The notes under the pieces are model-generated. The model ran no database searches, had not been told where the DNA came from, and worked only from the letters and a program-made list of their open reading frames with translations. From Synechococcus sp. RS9916 (GTDB lineage Bacteria; Cyanobacteriota; Cyanobacteriia; PCC-6307; Cyanobiaceae): 64,000 nucleotides of DNA. This document shows positions 43,894-53,632 of this stretch, one piece after another. Made by a program: the position numbers and the translations under genes. The first letter of the stretch is position 1; each line of letters opens with the position of its first letter. The stretch lies in assembly GCF_000153825.1 (NCBI RefSeq), contig NZ_DS022299.1, positions 2,411,707-2,475,706 of the forward strand. The letters run 5' to 3'.

Positions 43894-43955
43894 CCGCTTT
43901 GGGGCTGTCCGCTTTGGAACTGTCCGCTTTGGAACTGACCGCCTTGAAACTGTGC
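43881..43955 (+). repeat. five 15-bp tandem repeats
   Basis: Units at 43881, 43896, 43911, 43926 and 43941 follow the pattern GC(T/G)(T/C)TGGA(A/G)CTG(T/A)CC with one to four differences. In one plus frame they spell ALELT, ALGLS, ALELS, ALELT, ALKLC, that is the pentapeptide-repeat pattern A(D/N)LXX; in the other strand they give glutamine-rich pentamers. They start inside the last codons of the 67-residue gene and end 75 bases before glmM. Confidence 0.8.
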
Positions 43956-44030
43956 GTTTGGGGGTTCCCTGGTTTGCAAAGACTGCTTGAGCAGTCCGAC
44001 TAACCTCCTGCTCTCTCCACTGCTTTGTTG

Positions 44031-45428
44031 ATGGCCGACCACGCCACACCGCCCCTGGGGATTCCCCACCACCCGTCTCAGGCGGCCTTTGGCACCGATG
44101 GTCTGCGCGGCCGCGTGGGCTCAGCCATCACCCCGGCCTTAGCGCTGCAGGTGGGGTATTGGTGTGGTCGTGTGTTCCCCCGTGAGGGGCCCGTCTTGAT
44201 CGGCATGGATTCCCGCAGCAGTGGCGCCATGGTGATGGCGGCTCTGACTGCTGGCCTCACAGCCGCTGGCCGTGAGGTGTGGACCCTCGGGCTGTGTGCC
44301 ACCCCCGCGGTGCCGCTGTTGATCCGCCAGTGCGGTGCTGCCGGTGGTCTGATGGTGTCTGCCAGTCACAATCCGCCCCACGACAACGGCATCAAGGTGT
44401 TCGGTGCCGATGGAAATAAGGTGCGCCCTGAGCTGCAGCGGTCGATTGAGGCTGGGCTCAGAGGCGAGGCTGCTGAGGCTGAGGCGGCGATGACGACGGC
44501 CTGTGCACCGGCCCATCACCGTCCTGAGCTGCTCTGCCATTACCGCGATGCGCTGCTGGCCAGCGTGCCCGGTCAGGGGCTGAGCGGCGTCAAGGTGGTG
44601 CTGGATCTCTGTTGGGGCTCTGCCACTGCTCTCGGCGCCGAGGTGTTTCAGGCCTTGGGCGCTGATCTCACCGTGTTGCACGGTGAACCGGATGGCAGCC
44701 GAATCAACGTGGGATGCGGTTCCACCCACCTCGCCCCTCTGCGGGAGGCGGTGGTCAACAGCGGCGCCGAGATGGGGTTCGCCTTTGACGGTGATGCGGA
44801 TCGGATGCTCGCCGTGGATGGACAGGGCCGGGTGGTGGATGGTGACCACGTGCTGTTCCTCTGGGGTTCAGCGCTGCAGGAGCAGGGGGCGCTGCCGGAT
44901 CAGCGACTGGTGGCCACGGTGATGTCCAACCTGGGCTTTGAACGGGCCTGGCAGGCACGTGGCGGCGTCCTTGAGCGCACGCCGGTGGGGGATCAGCATG
45001 TGCATGCCGCCATGGTGAGCAGTGGTGCTGCCCTGGGTGGTGAGCAGTCCGGCCACATCCTGTCGTCCGCCTATGGGCTGGCTGGTGATGGCGTGCTCAC
45101 GGCGCTGCAGATCGCCACGCTTTGCCACCAGCGTCAGCTCAGCCTTGGCGCTTGGCGGGATGAGAGTTTCCAGTCCTATCCCCAGAAGCTGGTGAATGTC
45201 ACCGTGGCCGACAAGGGCCGCCGCACCGGCTGGGAGGCCTGTGAGCCCCTCACCCATGCGGTGAGCGATGCGGAAGCCGCCATGGCCGGCAGCGGCCGTG
45301 TGTTGGTACGGGCCAGTGGTACGGAACCGCTGCTGCGCGTGATGGTGGAAGCGGCCGAGCAGACCGATGTCGACCACTGGAGTCAGCACCTGGCCCAGCT
45401 GGCGGATCAGCATCTCAACGCTGCTTGA
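44031..45428 (+). CDS. glmM: phosphoglucosamine mutase
   Basis: A 465-residue enzyme converting glucosamine-6-P to glucosamine-1-P for UDP-GlcNAc. Seen: QAAFGTDGLRGRVGSAITPA near residue 19, the phospho-serine loop GGLMVSASHNPPHDNGIKVF near 105, the metal site GFAFDGDADRMLAVDGQGR near 248, and LVRASGTEPLLRVMVEA near 425. ATG 44031 is preferred over the in-frame TTG 44025. The 3' end overlaps the convergent sugar kinase gene by 14 bases. Confidence 0.95.
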   Translation: MADHATPPLGIPHHPSQAAFGTDGLRGRVGSAITPALALQVGYWCGRVFPREGPVLIGMDSRSSGAMVMAALTAGLTAAGREVWTLGLCATPAVPLLIRQCGAAGGLMVSASHNPPHDNGIKVFGADGNKVRPELQRSIEAGLRGEAAEAEAAMTTACAPAHHRPELLCHYRDALLASVPGQGLSGVKVVLDLCWGSATALGAEVFQALGADLTVLHGEPDGSRINVGCGSTHLAPLREAVVNSGAEMGFAFDGDADRMLAVDGQGRVVDGDHVLFLWGSALQEQGALPDQRLVATVMSNLGFERAWQARGGVLERTPVGDQHVHAAMVSSGAALGGEQSGHILSSAYGLAGDGVLTALQIATLCHQRQLSLGAWRDESFQSYPQKLVNVTVADKGRRTGWEACEPLTHAVSDAEAAMAGSGRVLVRASGTEPLLRVMVEAAEQTDVDHWSQHLAQLADQHLNAA

Positions 45429-46359
45429 TCAGGCCTCTGGCCAGACTCAGGGCGCCATCACAGGCATCCCCGCCGTGGTCACTCCAGTGCCAGTGGCCCA
45501 GCTGCTGGTCGAGTTGATCGCTCACCAGATCGCGTAACCCTTGCAGGTGGGTGATCGCTCCCCCTTGGGCGCTGATTGCAGGTGCTTGGAGCGAGAGGGC
45601 TTGGGCCACTGTGGTCACAGCTTCGGCCAGGGCGGTGGCGGAGCGGGCTAACACCTCCAGAGCCTGGGTATCGCCACGGGTGGCTTCGGCATGCACCAAC
45701 GGGGCAAGCCGTGCCAGAGCGGCCACATCCAGCGCCGATCCAGCCGCCAGGGCTTTGACCTCTGCGGGACTGGTGCAGCCCAGGGCGTCCCAGAGTTGGC
45801 GTCGCAAGGGTGTCTCCGCAATCCGCCCATCGGCCATGCGCAGGCTGAGCTGCAACCCCTGATGGCCGATGTCGAAGGCTGAGCCGGCGCCGTCCAGACG
45901 CCATCCCCAGCCTCCGCACCGGTGCTCCCGGCCGGTCTGATCCCGTCCAAGGCAGATCATCCCGGTGCCACTGATCAGCGCGATGCCGGCGCCGGCTGGG
46001 AAGGCGCCATGCAGGGCGGTGCGTTCATCGCCGGTCACCAGCGTCTGGGTGGCGGGGAGATCCAGGACTTTGCTGAGGAGGCGCTGACCGCGTTGTTGCA
46101 GTGTTGTGCCGTGTTCAATGCCGCTGGCTCCGACGACCGCCGCGTCAAGGCGGCTGTTCAGGGGCAGTCCGGCCGCCTGCAGGGCGGCATCCAGGCTGGA
46201 GCGCAGCGCGGCTTGAAATCGCGCTTCACCCTCCGCAGCATCCAGGTGGCAGACACCACTGCCGTCGCCTTCGCCCTGAGTGGTGTCGTCCTCGGGCTCG
46301 ACCCGCAGCAGGCGGCAGCGGGTGTGAGTCTGCCCGGCATCGAATCCACCGATCAGCAT
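45415..46359 (-). CDS. BadF/BcrA-type ATPase, N-acetylglucosamine kinase-like
   Basis: A 314-residue ASKHA-fold protein: GGFDAGQTHTRCRLLRV (phosphate 1 loop) near residue 4, GAFPAGAGIALISGTGMICL near 120 (phosphate 2), GWRLDGAGSAFDIGHQGLQL near 152. This matches bacterial GlcNAc kinases and the BadF/BadG/BcrA/BcrD family. Phosphorylating amino sugars freed by murein turnover would feed GlmM next door, but that is inferred. It overlaps ictB by seven bases on the same strand. Confidence 0.8.
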   Translation of the reverse strand: MLIGGFDAGQTHTRCRLLRVEPEDDTTQGEGDGSGVCHLDAAEGEARFQAALRSSLDAALQAAGLPLNSRLDAAVVGASGIEHGTTLQQRGQRLLSKVLDLPATQTLVTGDERTALHGAFPAGAGIALISGTGMICLGRDQTGREHRCGGWGWRLDGAGSAFDIGHQGLQLSLRMADGRIAETPLRRQLWDALGCTSPAEVKALAAGSALDVAALARLAPLVHAEATRGDTQALEVLARSATALAEAVTTVAQALSLQAPAISAQGGAITHLQGLRDLVSDQLDQQLGHWHWSDHGGDACDGALSLARGLIKQR

Positions 46360-47669
46360 GGTTGATACTCAGGTGATCGCTCGAGCGGTTGGGCCAGGGT
46401 GGCCAAACAGAACAGACCAATCACCTGCACTTCGGGCCGGAAGAAGATGGTGTCGGTGGCACCTTGCACCAGCAGGCCGGCGATCGCGGCCAGGCAGGCC
46501 AGTCGTTGCAGTTGCAGTGGTCCCTCACCCTTCAGTCCTGCCAAGCCCTGGCGCAGGCTGCTCCAGGCCAGGCCAAGGCAGGCGATCAGACCGGGGATGC
46601 CGGTCTCCACAAGGATCTCGAGAGGCACCGAGTAGGCGCTCAGGGCATTGAAACGGGGCTGTTGGTAGAGCGGATAAATGCTGTTGAAGGCGTTGTTGCC
46701 AGGGCCGATACCTAGCCAGGGGCGGTCTTGCACCATCGCCAGCGCCGACATCCAGACGTTGATCCGAAAGTTGTTGGAACTATCGCCCCTGCCGGCCAAC
46801 AGGCTGGCGACGCGGGTGCGCACCGGCTCCACCTGGGTGACGGCGATGGCGATCAAGGCCACACCAAGCACCAAGAGGGCGAGAGGGACCAGACGGCGCC
46901 AAAGCGGCGGCCAGTGGCGAATGCTGCGCAGCACCACCAGCAGCACCACCACGCCCAAGGCTGCGAGCATTCCCAGCCAGCCCCCACGGCTGTAGCTGAA
47001 CAGGGTGGATACAGCCCCGAGCAGCAGGCTCGCCCCGGCGAACAGGCGTTGTCCCCACCCCTGCCAGCGCAGCAGGGCCACCAGGGCAAGGGGCAGCAGT
47101 GGCACCAGATAGCCCGCCAACAGGTTGGGGTTGCCGAGGGGGCCATAGACGCGGATCGTGCCCTCCGCCACGGAATTGGGATCGGCCCAGCCCGCCAGTT
47201 CTTCCGTCGGCCCGTAGAGCTGTCGCAGTGCGATCACACTGCTTAAGAGGCCCCCACTGAGCAGTGCCGCCACCAGACGATCCCACCACTGGGGGCGCTG
47301 CAGCAGCAGTTGGCGCAGCAAGGCATAGATCCCTAAGTAACTGAGCAGCTTGATCAGTCCCTTGGCCGCGGCGACTGGGACCGGCGAAAAGCCCGTGGCC
47401 AGCGTGGCGATTGCTAGGTAGAGCAGAAGCCATCCACTGATGGCCCCGATCCGGCTTGGCGGGGTGATCAGGGCCCAGAGCAGCCAGAGGGCACCGCAGG
47501 CGGTCACCACCAGGGCAAGGCCCGGTCTGCTGATGACCGGCAGGGTTGCGAGCAGGCCCATCAACACTAGGCAGGCCACGGCCTGCAGGCGCCGTTGCTG
47601 GGGCTGGGAGCTGGGAATCAGGCCCTGCCAGCGCAGTAGCAGCGGAGCCTCGGCAACCGCATCAGCCAT
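46353..47669 (-). CDS. ictB: IctB-type membrane protein (O-antigen ligase family)
   Basis: A 438-residue protein with about ten membrane segments. The conserved periplasmic stretch RGDSSNNFRINVWMSALAMV, DRPWLGIGPGNNAFNSIYPL and YQQPRFNALSAYSVPLEILV is typical of cyanobacterial IctB. It was once described as inorganic carbon transporter B, but the fold is that of O-antigen ligase/polymerase (Wzy_C). A role in surface glycan ligation is as likely as one in carbon uptake. It lies between the sugar kinase and trmB on the minus strand. Confidence 0.85.
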   Translation of the reverse strand: MADAVAEAPLLLRWQGLIPSSQPQQRRLQAVACLVLMGLLATLPVISRPGLALVVTACGALWLLWALITPPSRIGAISGWLLLYLAIATLATGFSPVPVAAAKGLIKLLSYLGIYALLRQLLLQRPQWWDRLVAALLSGGLLSSVIALRQLYGPTEELAGWADPNSVAEGTIRVYGPLGNPNLLAGYLVPLLPLALVALLRWQGWGQRLFAGASLLLGAVSTLFSYSRGGWLGMLAALGVVVLLVVLRSIRHWPPLWRRLVPLALLVLGVALIAIAVTQVEPVRTRVASLLAGRGDSSNNFRINVWMSALAMVQDRPWLGIGPGNNAFNSIYPLYQQPRFNALSAYSVPLEILVETGIPGLIACLGLAWSSLRQGLAGLKGEGPLQLQRLACLAAIAGLLVQGATDTIFFRPEVQVIGLFCLATLAQPLERSPEYQPC

Positions 47670-47681
47670 CGGCGTGCGCCC

Positions 47682-48389
47682 TCACGGTGTGGGTGTGTTC
47701 TCCGCCGGATTATCGACCCGTTCCCAGCGTTGTTCGAGATCTGCAACGGATGGCAGTGGTGTGGTGTTGCGTTGGTACAGCACTCGGTAGACGGGAAGCT
47801 CCTGGTCGAGCACGTAGCGCTCCCGTTCTGTTTGCACTGGCAAGGGACTGGGGCCCCGCCAGGGCCGGGGGTCAGCCTCGGGTCGCTCGAAGCAGCCACT
47901 CAGTTCGGTGAGGGCCACCATCGGCTCGATCACTTCCAGCACATCGCTCTGCATGAACAGCTCTCGCCCTGGTTGCAAGGCCGCGGCAATGGCCAGCAAC
48001 AGCGCGGGTTGCAGCACTCTGCGCTTCTGGTGGCGCTTTTTGAACCAAGGGTCAGGGAACTGGATTGAGACTCGCTGCAGGCGGTCTGGTGGCAGGGCTT
48101 CCATCCATCCCTGCACGCTCACGTTGGCGTTGCAGAACAGGAAATGAAGGTTCTGCATCTCCCGTGCATCGCGGTCACGCTGTGCCGCTGCCACCAAGGG
48201 CCGGCGAATCTCGACGCCAAGGTGGTTCCACTCGGGTTGCACGTCTGCCAGGGCTAGCAGAAACTGACCGCGGGCCGAGCCGATGTCGAGATGAATCGGT
48301 CGGTTGGGATCGTCGAACAGCGCCTCGGGACCGGGCAGCTCCAGGGGCAGCTGGAAGAAGCGGCTGAGGGGATTGACGTGCTGGCGCAA
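47682..48389 (-). CDS. trmB: tRNA (guanine-N7)-methyltransferase
   Basis: A 235-residue SAM enzyme that makes m7G46 in tRNA. Seen: [20 protein letters not shown] near residue 33, [17 protein letters not shown] near 58, [20 protein letters not shown] near 112. Normal length. It follows the FIST gene after three bases, and ictB follows after 12 bases, so the minus-strand genes from FIST to the kinase form one likely operon. Confidence 0.94.
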   Translation of the reverse strand: MRQHVNPLSRFFQLPLELPGPEALFDDPNRPIHLDIGSARGQFLLALADVQPEWNHLGVEIRRPLVAAAQRDRDAREMQNLHFLFCNANVSVQGWMEALPPDRLQRVSIQFPDPWFKKRHQKRRVLQPALLLAIAAALQPGRELFMQSDVLEVIEPMVALTELSGCFERPEADPRPWRGPSPLPVQTERERYVLDQELPVYRVLYQRNTTPLPSVADLEQRWERVDNPAENTPTP

Positions 48390-48392
48390 GGG

Positions 48393-49676
48393 TCAGGCGT
48401 TGGGGTCAACCTCTGAGATTGCCAGGGGGGCATGGCGCAGAAGGCCCCAACAGGCGGTGTAGCCGTGCAAGTGGGTGCTGCCGGCGAGGGGGCCCACTTC
48501 TCCGTTGCAGAAGGCTCCAGCGATCGGAAGATCAGGGATCACCGATCGGGCGATGGCCACATCCCCATCGGGGCATCCATACAGGCCCTCTCCTCTGCCC
48601 AGGCAGGCAAACAAAAGGCCGAAATGGGGTTCTTCGCCGCAGCGGTCCCGGGCATCGCACAGCAGCTGACGGGCTTCCTGGCGGGAGGCATCGGCTTCCC
48701 GCAGCTGAAACTGCACGTTCTGTCCCACCCGGATGCGTTCGGCCACGGCCACAGCTCCATTGCGCGGATCCACCCCGATCAGATTGCGCACCAGAAAGGC
48801 GCTGCGGGGTTCTGGGGTTCCGCTGGGGCCCATCAGCAGAGCCTGCCGTTCAACACCGAGGAACAGGGAGTCTTTGACGGCCTCGCGCTCGTCTTCGTTG
48901 AGCTCGGCCAGGACCCGTTGCAGGCACTCCACGGGGGTATTGCGCTTTTGATCGTGGCTGAGCTCCAGCAGCACATTGCGCTCGGCCTGTTCGATGGCAA
49001 ACACTGGGCCGATGGGCTTGCAGCCTTGTGCCACGGCGGGCTCCAAGGTCCAGTCTCCGCCGATGGCCAGGCCCACCACCCCACTGGCCACGTTCTGGCC
49101 TTGCAGCAGAGACCCGTGGGGGGCTGCATGGGGTGCTGCGATGCCTCCAAGGCAGGGGGCGGAGGGGAAGGCGTAGTCGAGTCCACTGATCAAATCAGTG
49201 ATGCCGCTGCTGGTGGGGTCGATCAAGACCACCAGCGATCGCAATTGGGAGGGATCCAGCCCCAGCCATTGCTGCCATTGTTCGTTGGAGCCGTCGAGGT
49301 CGGGCAGCTGATTGGTGTCAACGGCAAAGGGTTGCAGCACCGCCCCCGGCAGATTCAGCAGCGTCACGCTCAGAGCTGGGGTCTGCTCCAGCTCATGGGC
49401 TTCTCCGTTGCGGTCAGTGCCGACCACGCCACCCACGATGCAGCCGAGCCAGTGCTCCGCGTGCAGGGTCGCCTGCAGCAGGGGCAGCAGCCTGGGTAGA
49501 TCGCTGGCGAAATGACTCGAAACGAAGACCAGGGCCAGATCGGCGCTCCCCTTGCCAAGCACGGCGCTGACCTCCTGGACGGCCGCATCCAAGGAGGTCT
49601 GACTGGACAGGGCTGTACGACAGCGGGCCTGCGCCTGGCGCGAGCGGAACCAGTTGAACGGCTGAAACGGCCCCAT
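48393..49676 (-). CDS. FIST domain protein (FIST_N and FIST_C)
   Basis: A 427-residue soluble protein. FIST_N part (about 30-235): ADLALVFVSSHFASDLPRLL, EHWLGCIVGGVVGTDRNGEA, DLISGLDYAFPSAPCLGGIA. FIST_C part (about 250-400): SLFLGVERQALLM, FLVRNLIGVDPRNGAVAVAE, FGLLFACLGRGEGLYGCPDG and PDLPIAGAFCNGEVGPLAGS. FIST proteins are proposed small-ligand sensors (amino acids suggested) and often feed into signalling or, in cyanobacteria, stand alone. It heads the likely operon with trmB. Confidence 0.9.
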   Translation of the reverse strand: MGPFQPFNWFRSRQAQARCRTALSSQTSLDAAVQEVSAVLGKGSADLALVFVSSHFASDLPRLLPLLQATLHAEHWLGCIVGGVVGTDRNGEAHELEQTPALSVTLLNLPGAVLQPFAVDTNQLPDLDGSNEQWQQWLGLDPSQLRSLVVLIDPTSSGITDLISGLDYAFPSAPCLGGIAAPHAAPHGSLLQGQNVASGVVGLAIGGDWTLEPAVAQGCKPIGPVFAIEQAERNVLLELSHDQKRNTPVECLQRVLAELNEDEREAVKDSLFLGVERQALLMGPSGTPEPRSAFLVRNLIGVDPRNGAVAVAERIRVGQNVQFQLREADASRQEARQLLCDARDRCGEEPHFGLLFACLGRGEGLYGCPDGDVAIARSVIPDLPIAGAFCNGEVGPLAGSTHLHGYTACWGLLRHAPLAISEVDPNA

Positions 49677-49745
49677 GGCTGGACCTTACCAACCCTGGCG
49701 GAACCGGCGCGGGCGTCGATAATGACGCCGACTTGAACCGCGCTG

Positions 49746-50357
49746 GTGCCTGACCTTCCCTATCGCAGCCTGGTGTGGCTGACCTATCGCCTCGGGGCCA
49801 CCTTCGCGCTGGGTCTTCCCTTGGTGTTGTTGGTGTGGGCCTCCGTTCGGAGGGAGACGGCGATCTCCCGGCTGATGGGCATCTACTGGAAGGTGGCGAG
49901 CCTGCTGGTGATCACCCTGCTGCTACTAACCGATCAGCGGCCTCTGGGCTACGTCACCGCGTTGGTGGCTCCGGTGCTGATGACGGTCAGCGTCTGGTTC
50001 TGGGTGGATCTCAACGAGGAGCTGGCTGATCGACCCTTGCGGCAACCGTTGGTGCTGACGGTGCGCTTGTGGCGCTGGGCCCTGAGCGGTTTTTCCGTGA
50101 TCGCTGCCGGCATGGCGATTAGCAGCCTGTCGTGTGTCTCAGCCGTCGAAGGTGCCGATTGCAAGGCCTGGCTGGAGGCTCCTCAGGGGCTTCATCTGGT
50201 GCTGGAGGGGCTGTTTGATTTCCTGTTTGGCGGCGACTGGAATGAGGCCGTGGCTGCCTTCCTTGGTTATGTGATGTTGGTGGCCTACGCCGTTGGTCTG
50301 CTCCAGTGGCTGTTGATTCGTCTTCCCCGTCAGGGGCGTGTGGCCGGTGAATTCTGA
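49746..50357 (+). CDS. DUF3177 membrane protein
   Basis: The protein has 203 residues and starts with GTG. About five hydrophobic segments: YRLGATFALGLPLVLLVWAS, VASLLVITLLLLTDQRPLG, VTALVAPVLMTVSVWFWVDL, WRWALSGFSVIAAGMAISSL and AAFLGYVMLVAYAVGLLQWL. It belongs to the cyanobacterial DUF3177 family, function unknown. It overlaps the following small gene by 11 bases (GTG 50347 against stop 50357). Confidence 0.86.
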   Translation: MPDLPYRSLVWLTYRLGATFALGLPLVLLVWASVRRETAISRLMGIYWKVASLLVITLLLLTDQRPLGYVTALVAPVLMTVSVWFWVDLNEELADRPLRQPLVLTVRLWRWALSGFSVIAAGMAISSLSCVSAVEGADCKAWLEAPQGLHLVLEGLFDFLFGGDWNEAVAAFLGYVMLVAYAVGLLQWLLIRLPRQGRVAGEF

Positions 50358-50655
50358 GCAGCTGCAGGCCCTCGAATCGATTAGTCGCGATCACCCCGAC
50401 CGGGTGGTGCGACTGGAGGGTTCTGTGCGCCTCGAGAGCGGATCCGAGGAACCTCTCGAACTGCTGATCTTCCGCGGGTTCAGCAGTTGCATCACCCATC
50501 CCACAGCTTTCGATCCTGATCAGAGTGTGCTGCCGCATGGCGCGACGATTGAGAACGCTTACCTGCTCCAGGGGCCGCTTAATCCCGCTGCAGAGCAGCT
50601 GCTGATGGGACCAGTGCCCGTTCAACAGCTGCTCGACCCCAACGCCTGGGGGTGA
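50347..50655 (+). CDS. small soluble protein, unknown function
   Basis: The protein has about 102 residues, no membrane segment and no recognised family. Seen: SEQLQALESISRDHPDRVVR, then beta-rich LELLIFRGFSSCITHPTAFD, then TIENAYLLQGPLNPAAEQLL. GTG 50347 overlaps the DUF3177 stop; GTG 50338 is three codons longer. The tight overlap suggests the two are made together, so it may be a partner of the membrane protein. It is convergent with ileS, 15 bases apart. Confidence 0.78.
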   Translation: MNSEQLQALESISRDHPDRVVRLEGSVRLESGSEEPLELLIFRGFSSCITHPTAFDPDQSVLPHGATIENAYLLQGPLNPAAEQLLMGPVPVQQLLDPNAWG

Positions 50656-50670
50656 ACTGAGGTCGTTGGT

Positions 50671-53607
50671 TCAGCGGCGCTCCAGCACCGCCACGCAACG
50701 CCCGCAGAGATCGGGATGGTCACTGTGCTGACCAATATCGGTTTCGTAATGCCAGCAGCGCTCGCATTTCTGGCCGCGGGATCGGGCCACCTCGATGGCC
50801 GCCAGTGGGCTGTCTTCGCTGGCGAGCACTTCGGCCCAGGGTTCGCCGCCCAGCTGCAGTTGCGACACCAGCAGCCAGTCATGCAGTCCATCCACCTCGG
50901 AATGGCCGTGCTCCTGCAGCCAGTTCACCGCCTTCTGCAGCTCTGGATCGCGCACGTCGATGCGCACGGCAGCCTCCAAGGAGGCACCGAGCTCTCGCTT
51001 GCCCCGGCAATCCTCCAGCACGCGGTTCACGGCACTGCGCAGGTCCCGCAGTTGTTGCATCGGCGCATTGAGGCTTTCGTTCCGCCAGTTGTCCGGCACC
51101 GTGGGCCAGCCGCGGCGGAACACGGAGGGTTCTGCCACCGGGTAGGGAAGGTTCTGCCAGATGTCTTCTGCCATGTGGCAAAGCACTGGGGCGATCGCGC
51201 CCGCCAGACGCTCGATGATCAGGGCCATCACCGTTTGGCAGCTGCGCCGGCGCCTGTCGTTGGGTGCGCTGACGTAAAGCCTGTCCTTGGCGATGTCGAG
51301 GTAGAAGTTGGAGAGATCGCTGACGCAGTAGTTCTGCAGTAGTTGGAAGAAGCGGAAGAATTCGTAGTTGTCGAAGGCTTCGGAAATGCTGTCGAGCACC
51401 ACAGCGGTGCGCTGCAGCATCCAGCGATCCAATAGGGGCAGGTCCTCGATGGCAACGGCATCGCGAGCGGGATCGAAGTCGTGGAGATTGCCCAGTAGGT
51501 ACCGCGCGGTGTTGCGCACCTTGCGGTAGACGTCTGCCAGTTGGCTCAGGATGCCGGCACCGATCGGCACATCAGCGGAGTAGTCGACGGAGCTCACCCA
51601 CAACCGCAGCACATCAGCGCCGTAGGGGGGCTCCTGCTTTTGGTTCTTGCCGCCTTCGATGATCACCATCGGATCAACGACGTTGCCCAGCGATTTGCTC
51701 ATCTTGCGGCCCTTTTCATCCAGGGCGAAGCCATGGGTGAGCACGGTGCGGTAAGGCGCGTGACCGTTGACTGCGACGGACGTGAGCAGGGAGCTTTGGA
51801 ACCAGCCGCGGTGCTGGTCGGAGCCTTCCAGGTAGAGATCTGCTGGATAGCTGAGGCCATCCCGCTTGCTGGCGACTCCCGCCCAGCTCGAGCCGGAGTC
51901 AAACCACACGTCCATCGTGTCGGTGCCTTTGCGCCATTGATCGGCTTCGGCCTGATGGCTGGGAGGCAACAGTTCGGACTCGTCTTTCTCCCACCACACG
52001 TCGGCCCCGTGTTGGGCGATCAGGGCCTGAATATGGGCGATTGAGTCGGCATTGAGCAGCACGTCGCCACTGCTGCGGTGGTAGAAGACGGGAATGGGTA
52101 CGCCCCAGGTGCGCTGGCGGGAAATGCACCAGTCGCCCCGCTCACTCACCATCGACTCAATGCGGTTGCGACCTGAAGCCGGCAGCCAGTTGACCTGGTC
52201 AATGGCCTCGAGGGCTTCGCTTCGGAACCCCTCCACGGAGGCGAACCATTGCTCAGTGGCGCGGAAGATCGTGGGCTTCTTGGTGCGCCAGTCGTAGGGG
52301 TAGCGGTGGCCATAGCTCTCGTGCTTGAGCAGGGCCCCGGATTGCTCCAATGCCTCCACGATTGTGGGATTGGCATCTTTGAGCACGTTCAGACCGACAA
52401 ACGGCCCGGCTTCATCGGTGAGGGTGCCGGCTTCATCCACCGGGCAGAGCACAGGTAGGCCGTGCTTGCGGCCGGTGTTGAAGTCGTCGACGCCGTGGCC
52501 GGGGGCGGTGTGCACCAGGCCGGTGCCCGATTCGGTGGTGATGTACTCCCCACCAACCACAACCGGGCTCTCTCGCTCCAGCAGGGGATGGCGATAGCGC
52601 AGTCCGGCCAGGTCGGCGCCTTTGACCACGGCCTTGGTCTCAAGGGTGGTTTCGAATTTGGCGGCCAGAGCGTCGCGCAGGTCGTTGGCAACGATCAGGA
52701 GGCGACCACGGTTATCGGCGCAGAGGGCGTAGTCGAGGCGATCATTGACCGACACCGCCAGGTTGGCCGGCAGGGTCCATGGGGTCGTGGTCCAGATGGA
52801 GACCTGAAGGACATCGCCGAGAGCATCGCCATCGGCCGGCAGCTCCAGGCCCTGTTGGCCGAGGCTCTGACGCAGGGCGTCCGGCAGCGCCACGGCTGGG
52901 AAGGCCACGTACACACTGGGGCTGGTGTGGCCGTCGGGGTATTCCAGTTCGGCTTCGGCCAGGGCCGTGCGCGAGCTGGGACTCCAGTGCACCGGCTTGA
53001 GGCCTCGATAGATGTGGCCCTTGAGGGCCATCGCCCCGAAGACTTCGATCTGGGCAGCCTCGTAATCCTTCTGCAGCGTGAGGTAGGGGTTCTCCCAGTC
53101 AGCCCAGATGCCCCAGCGCTTGAAGCCGGCCATCTGGCCATCCACCTGCTTGCGGGCATAGGCCGCGGCTTTCTTGCGCAGCTTCACGGGGGTGAGTGCT
53201 TTGCGCTGCTCCTGGTCCATGCCCTGGAGCACCTTGAGCTCAATCGGCAGTCCGTGGCAGTCCCAGCCAGGCACGTAGCGCACTTTGCGCCCTTGCATCA
53301 CCCGGTGCTTGTTGATGATGTCTTTGAGCACCTTGTTGAGGGCGTGGCCCATGTGTAGGGCGCCGTTGGCGTAGGGCGGGCCGTCGTGGAGGGTGAACGG
53401 TTCTCCGGTGTTCTCCTCCCCAAGGCGTTGATCGATGCCCTGTTCCTTCCAGAAGGTCTGCAGTTGAGGCTCTCGCTGGGTGGCGTTGGCCCGCATGCCA
53501 AAGCCTGTCTCGAGCAGGTTCAGGGTCTGCTTGTAGGAGGGCTTGTCCGCGCCGGCCGGCTGCTGCTTCTGCGATGGGCTCTCCTGAGACCGGCTGTCCT
53601 TCGACAC
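50671..53607 (-). CDS. ileS: isoleucyl-tRNA synthetase
   Basis: A 978-residue class I synthetase. Seen: [20 protein letters not shown] near residue 76 (HIGH region as HMGH), [20 protein letters not shown] near 110, the editing domain threonine-rich [20 protein letters not shown] near 270, KMSKSLGN near 636 and a C-terminal zinc site [10 protein letters not shown]...CGRC near 943-970. Complete and of normal length. An N-terminal tail ([20 protein letters not shown]) of low complexity is present. Confidence 0.97.
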   Translation of the reverse strand: MSKDSRSQESPSQKQQPAGADKPSYKQTLNLLETGFGMRANATQREPQLQTFWKEQGIDQRLGEENTGEPFTLHDGPPYANGALHMGHALNKVLKDIINKHRVMQGRKVRYVPGWDCHGLPIELKVLQGMDQEQRKALTPVKLRKKAAAYARKQVDGQMAGFKRWGIWADWENPYLTLQKDYEAAQIEVFGAMALKGHIYRGLKPVHWSPSSRTALAEAELEYPDGHTSPSVYVAFPAVALPDALRQSLGQQGLELPADGDALGDVLQVSIWTTTPWTLPANLAVSVNDRLDYALCADNRGRLLIVANDLRDALAAKFETTLETKAVVKGADLAGLRYRHPLLERESPVVVGGEYITTESGTGLVHTAPGHGVDDFNTGRKHGLPVLCPVDEAGTLTDEAGPFVGLNVLKDANPTIVEALEQSGALLKHESYGHRYPYDWRTKKPTIFRATEQWFASVEGFRSEALEAIDQVNWLPASGRNRIESMVSERGDWCISRQRTWGVPIPVFYHRSSGDVLLNADSIAHIQALIAQHGADVWWEKDESELLPPSHQAEADQWRKGTDTMDVWFDSGSSWAGVASKRDGLSYPADLYLEGSDQHRGWFQSSLLTSVAVNGHAPYRTVLTHGFALDEKGRKMSKSLGNVVDPMVIIEGGKNQKQEPPYGADVLRLWVSSVDYSADVPIGAGILSQLADVYRKVRNTARYLLGNLHDFDPARDAVAIEDLPLLDRWMLQRTAVVLDSISEAFDNYEFFRFFQLLQNYCVSDLSNFYLDIAKDRLYVSAPNDRRRRSCQTVMALIIERLAGAIAPVLCHMAEDIWQNLPYPVAEPSVFRRGWPTVPDNWRNESLNAPMQQLRDLRSAVNRVLEDCRGKRELGASLEAAVRIDVRDPELQKAVNWLQEHGHSEVDGLHDWLLVSQLQLGGEPWAEVLASEDSPLAAIEVARSRGQKCERCWHYETDIGQHSDHPDLCGRCVAVLERR

Positions 53608-53632
53608 GGTGGCGCTGCTGCAGCTGGAATTA

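Noticed and set aside
43722-44072. Minus frame with QFQSG-type repeats
   Set aside because: Antisense reading of the 15-bp repeats and the 67-residue gene; overlaps the glmM start and has no signal or domain.
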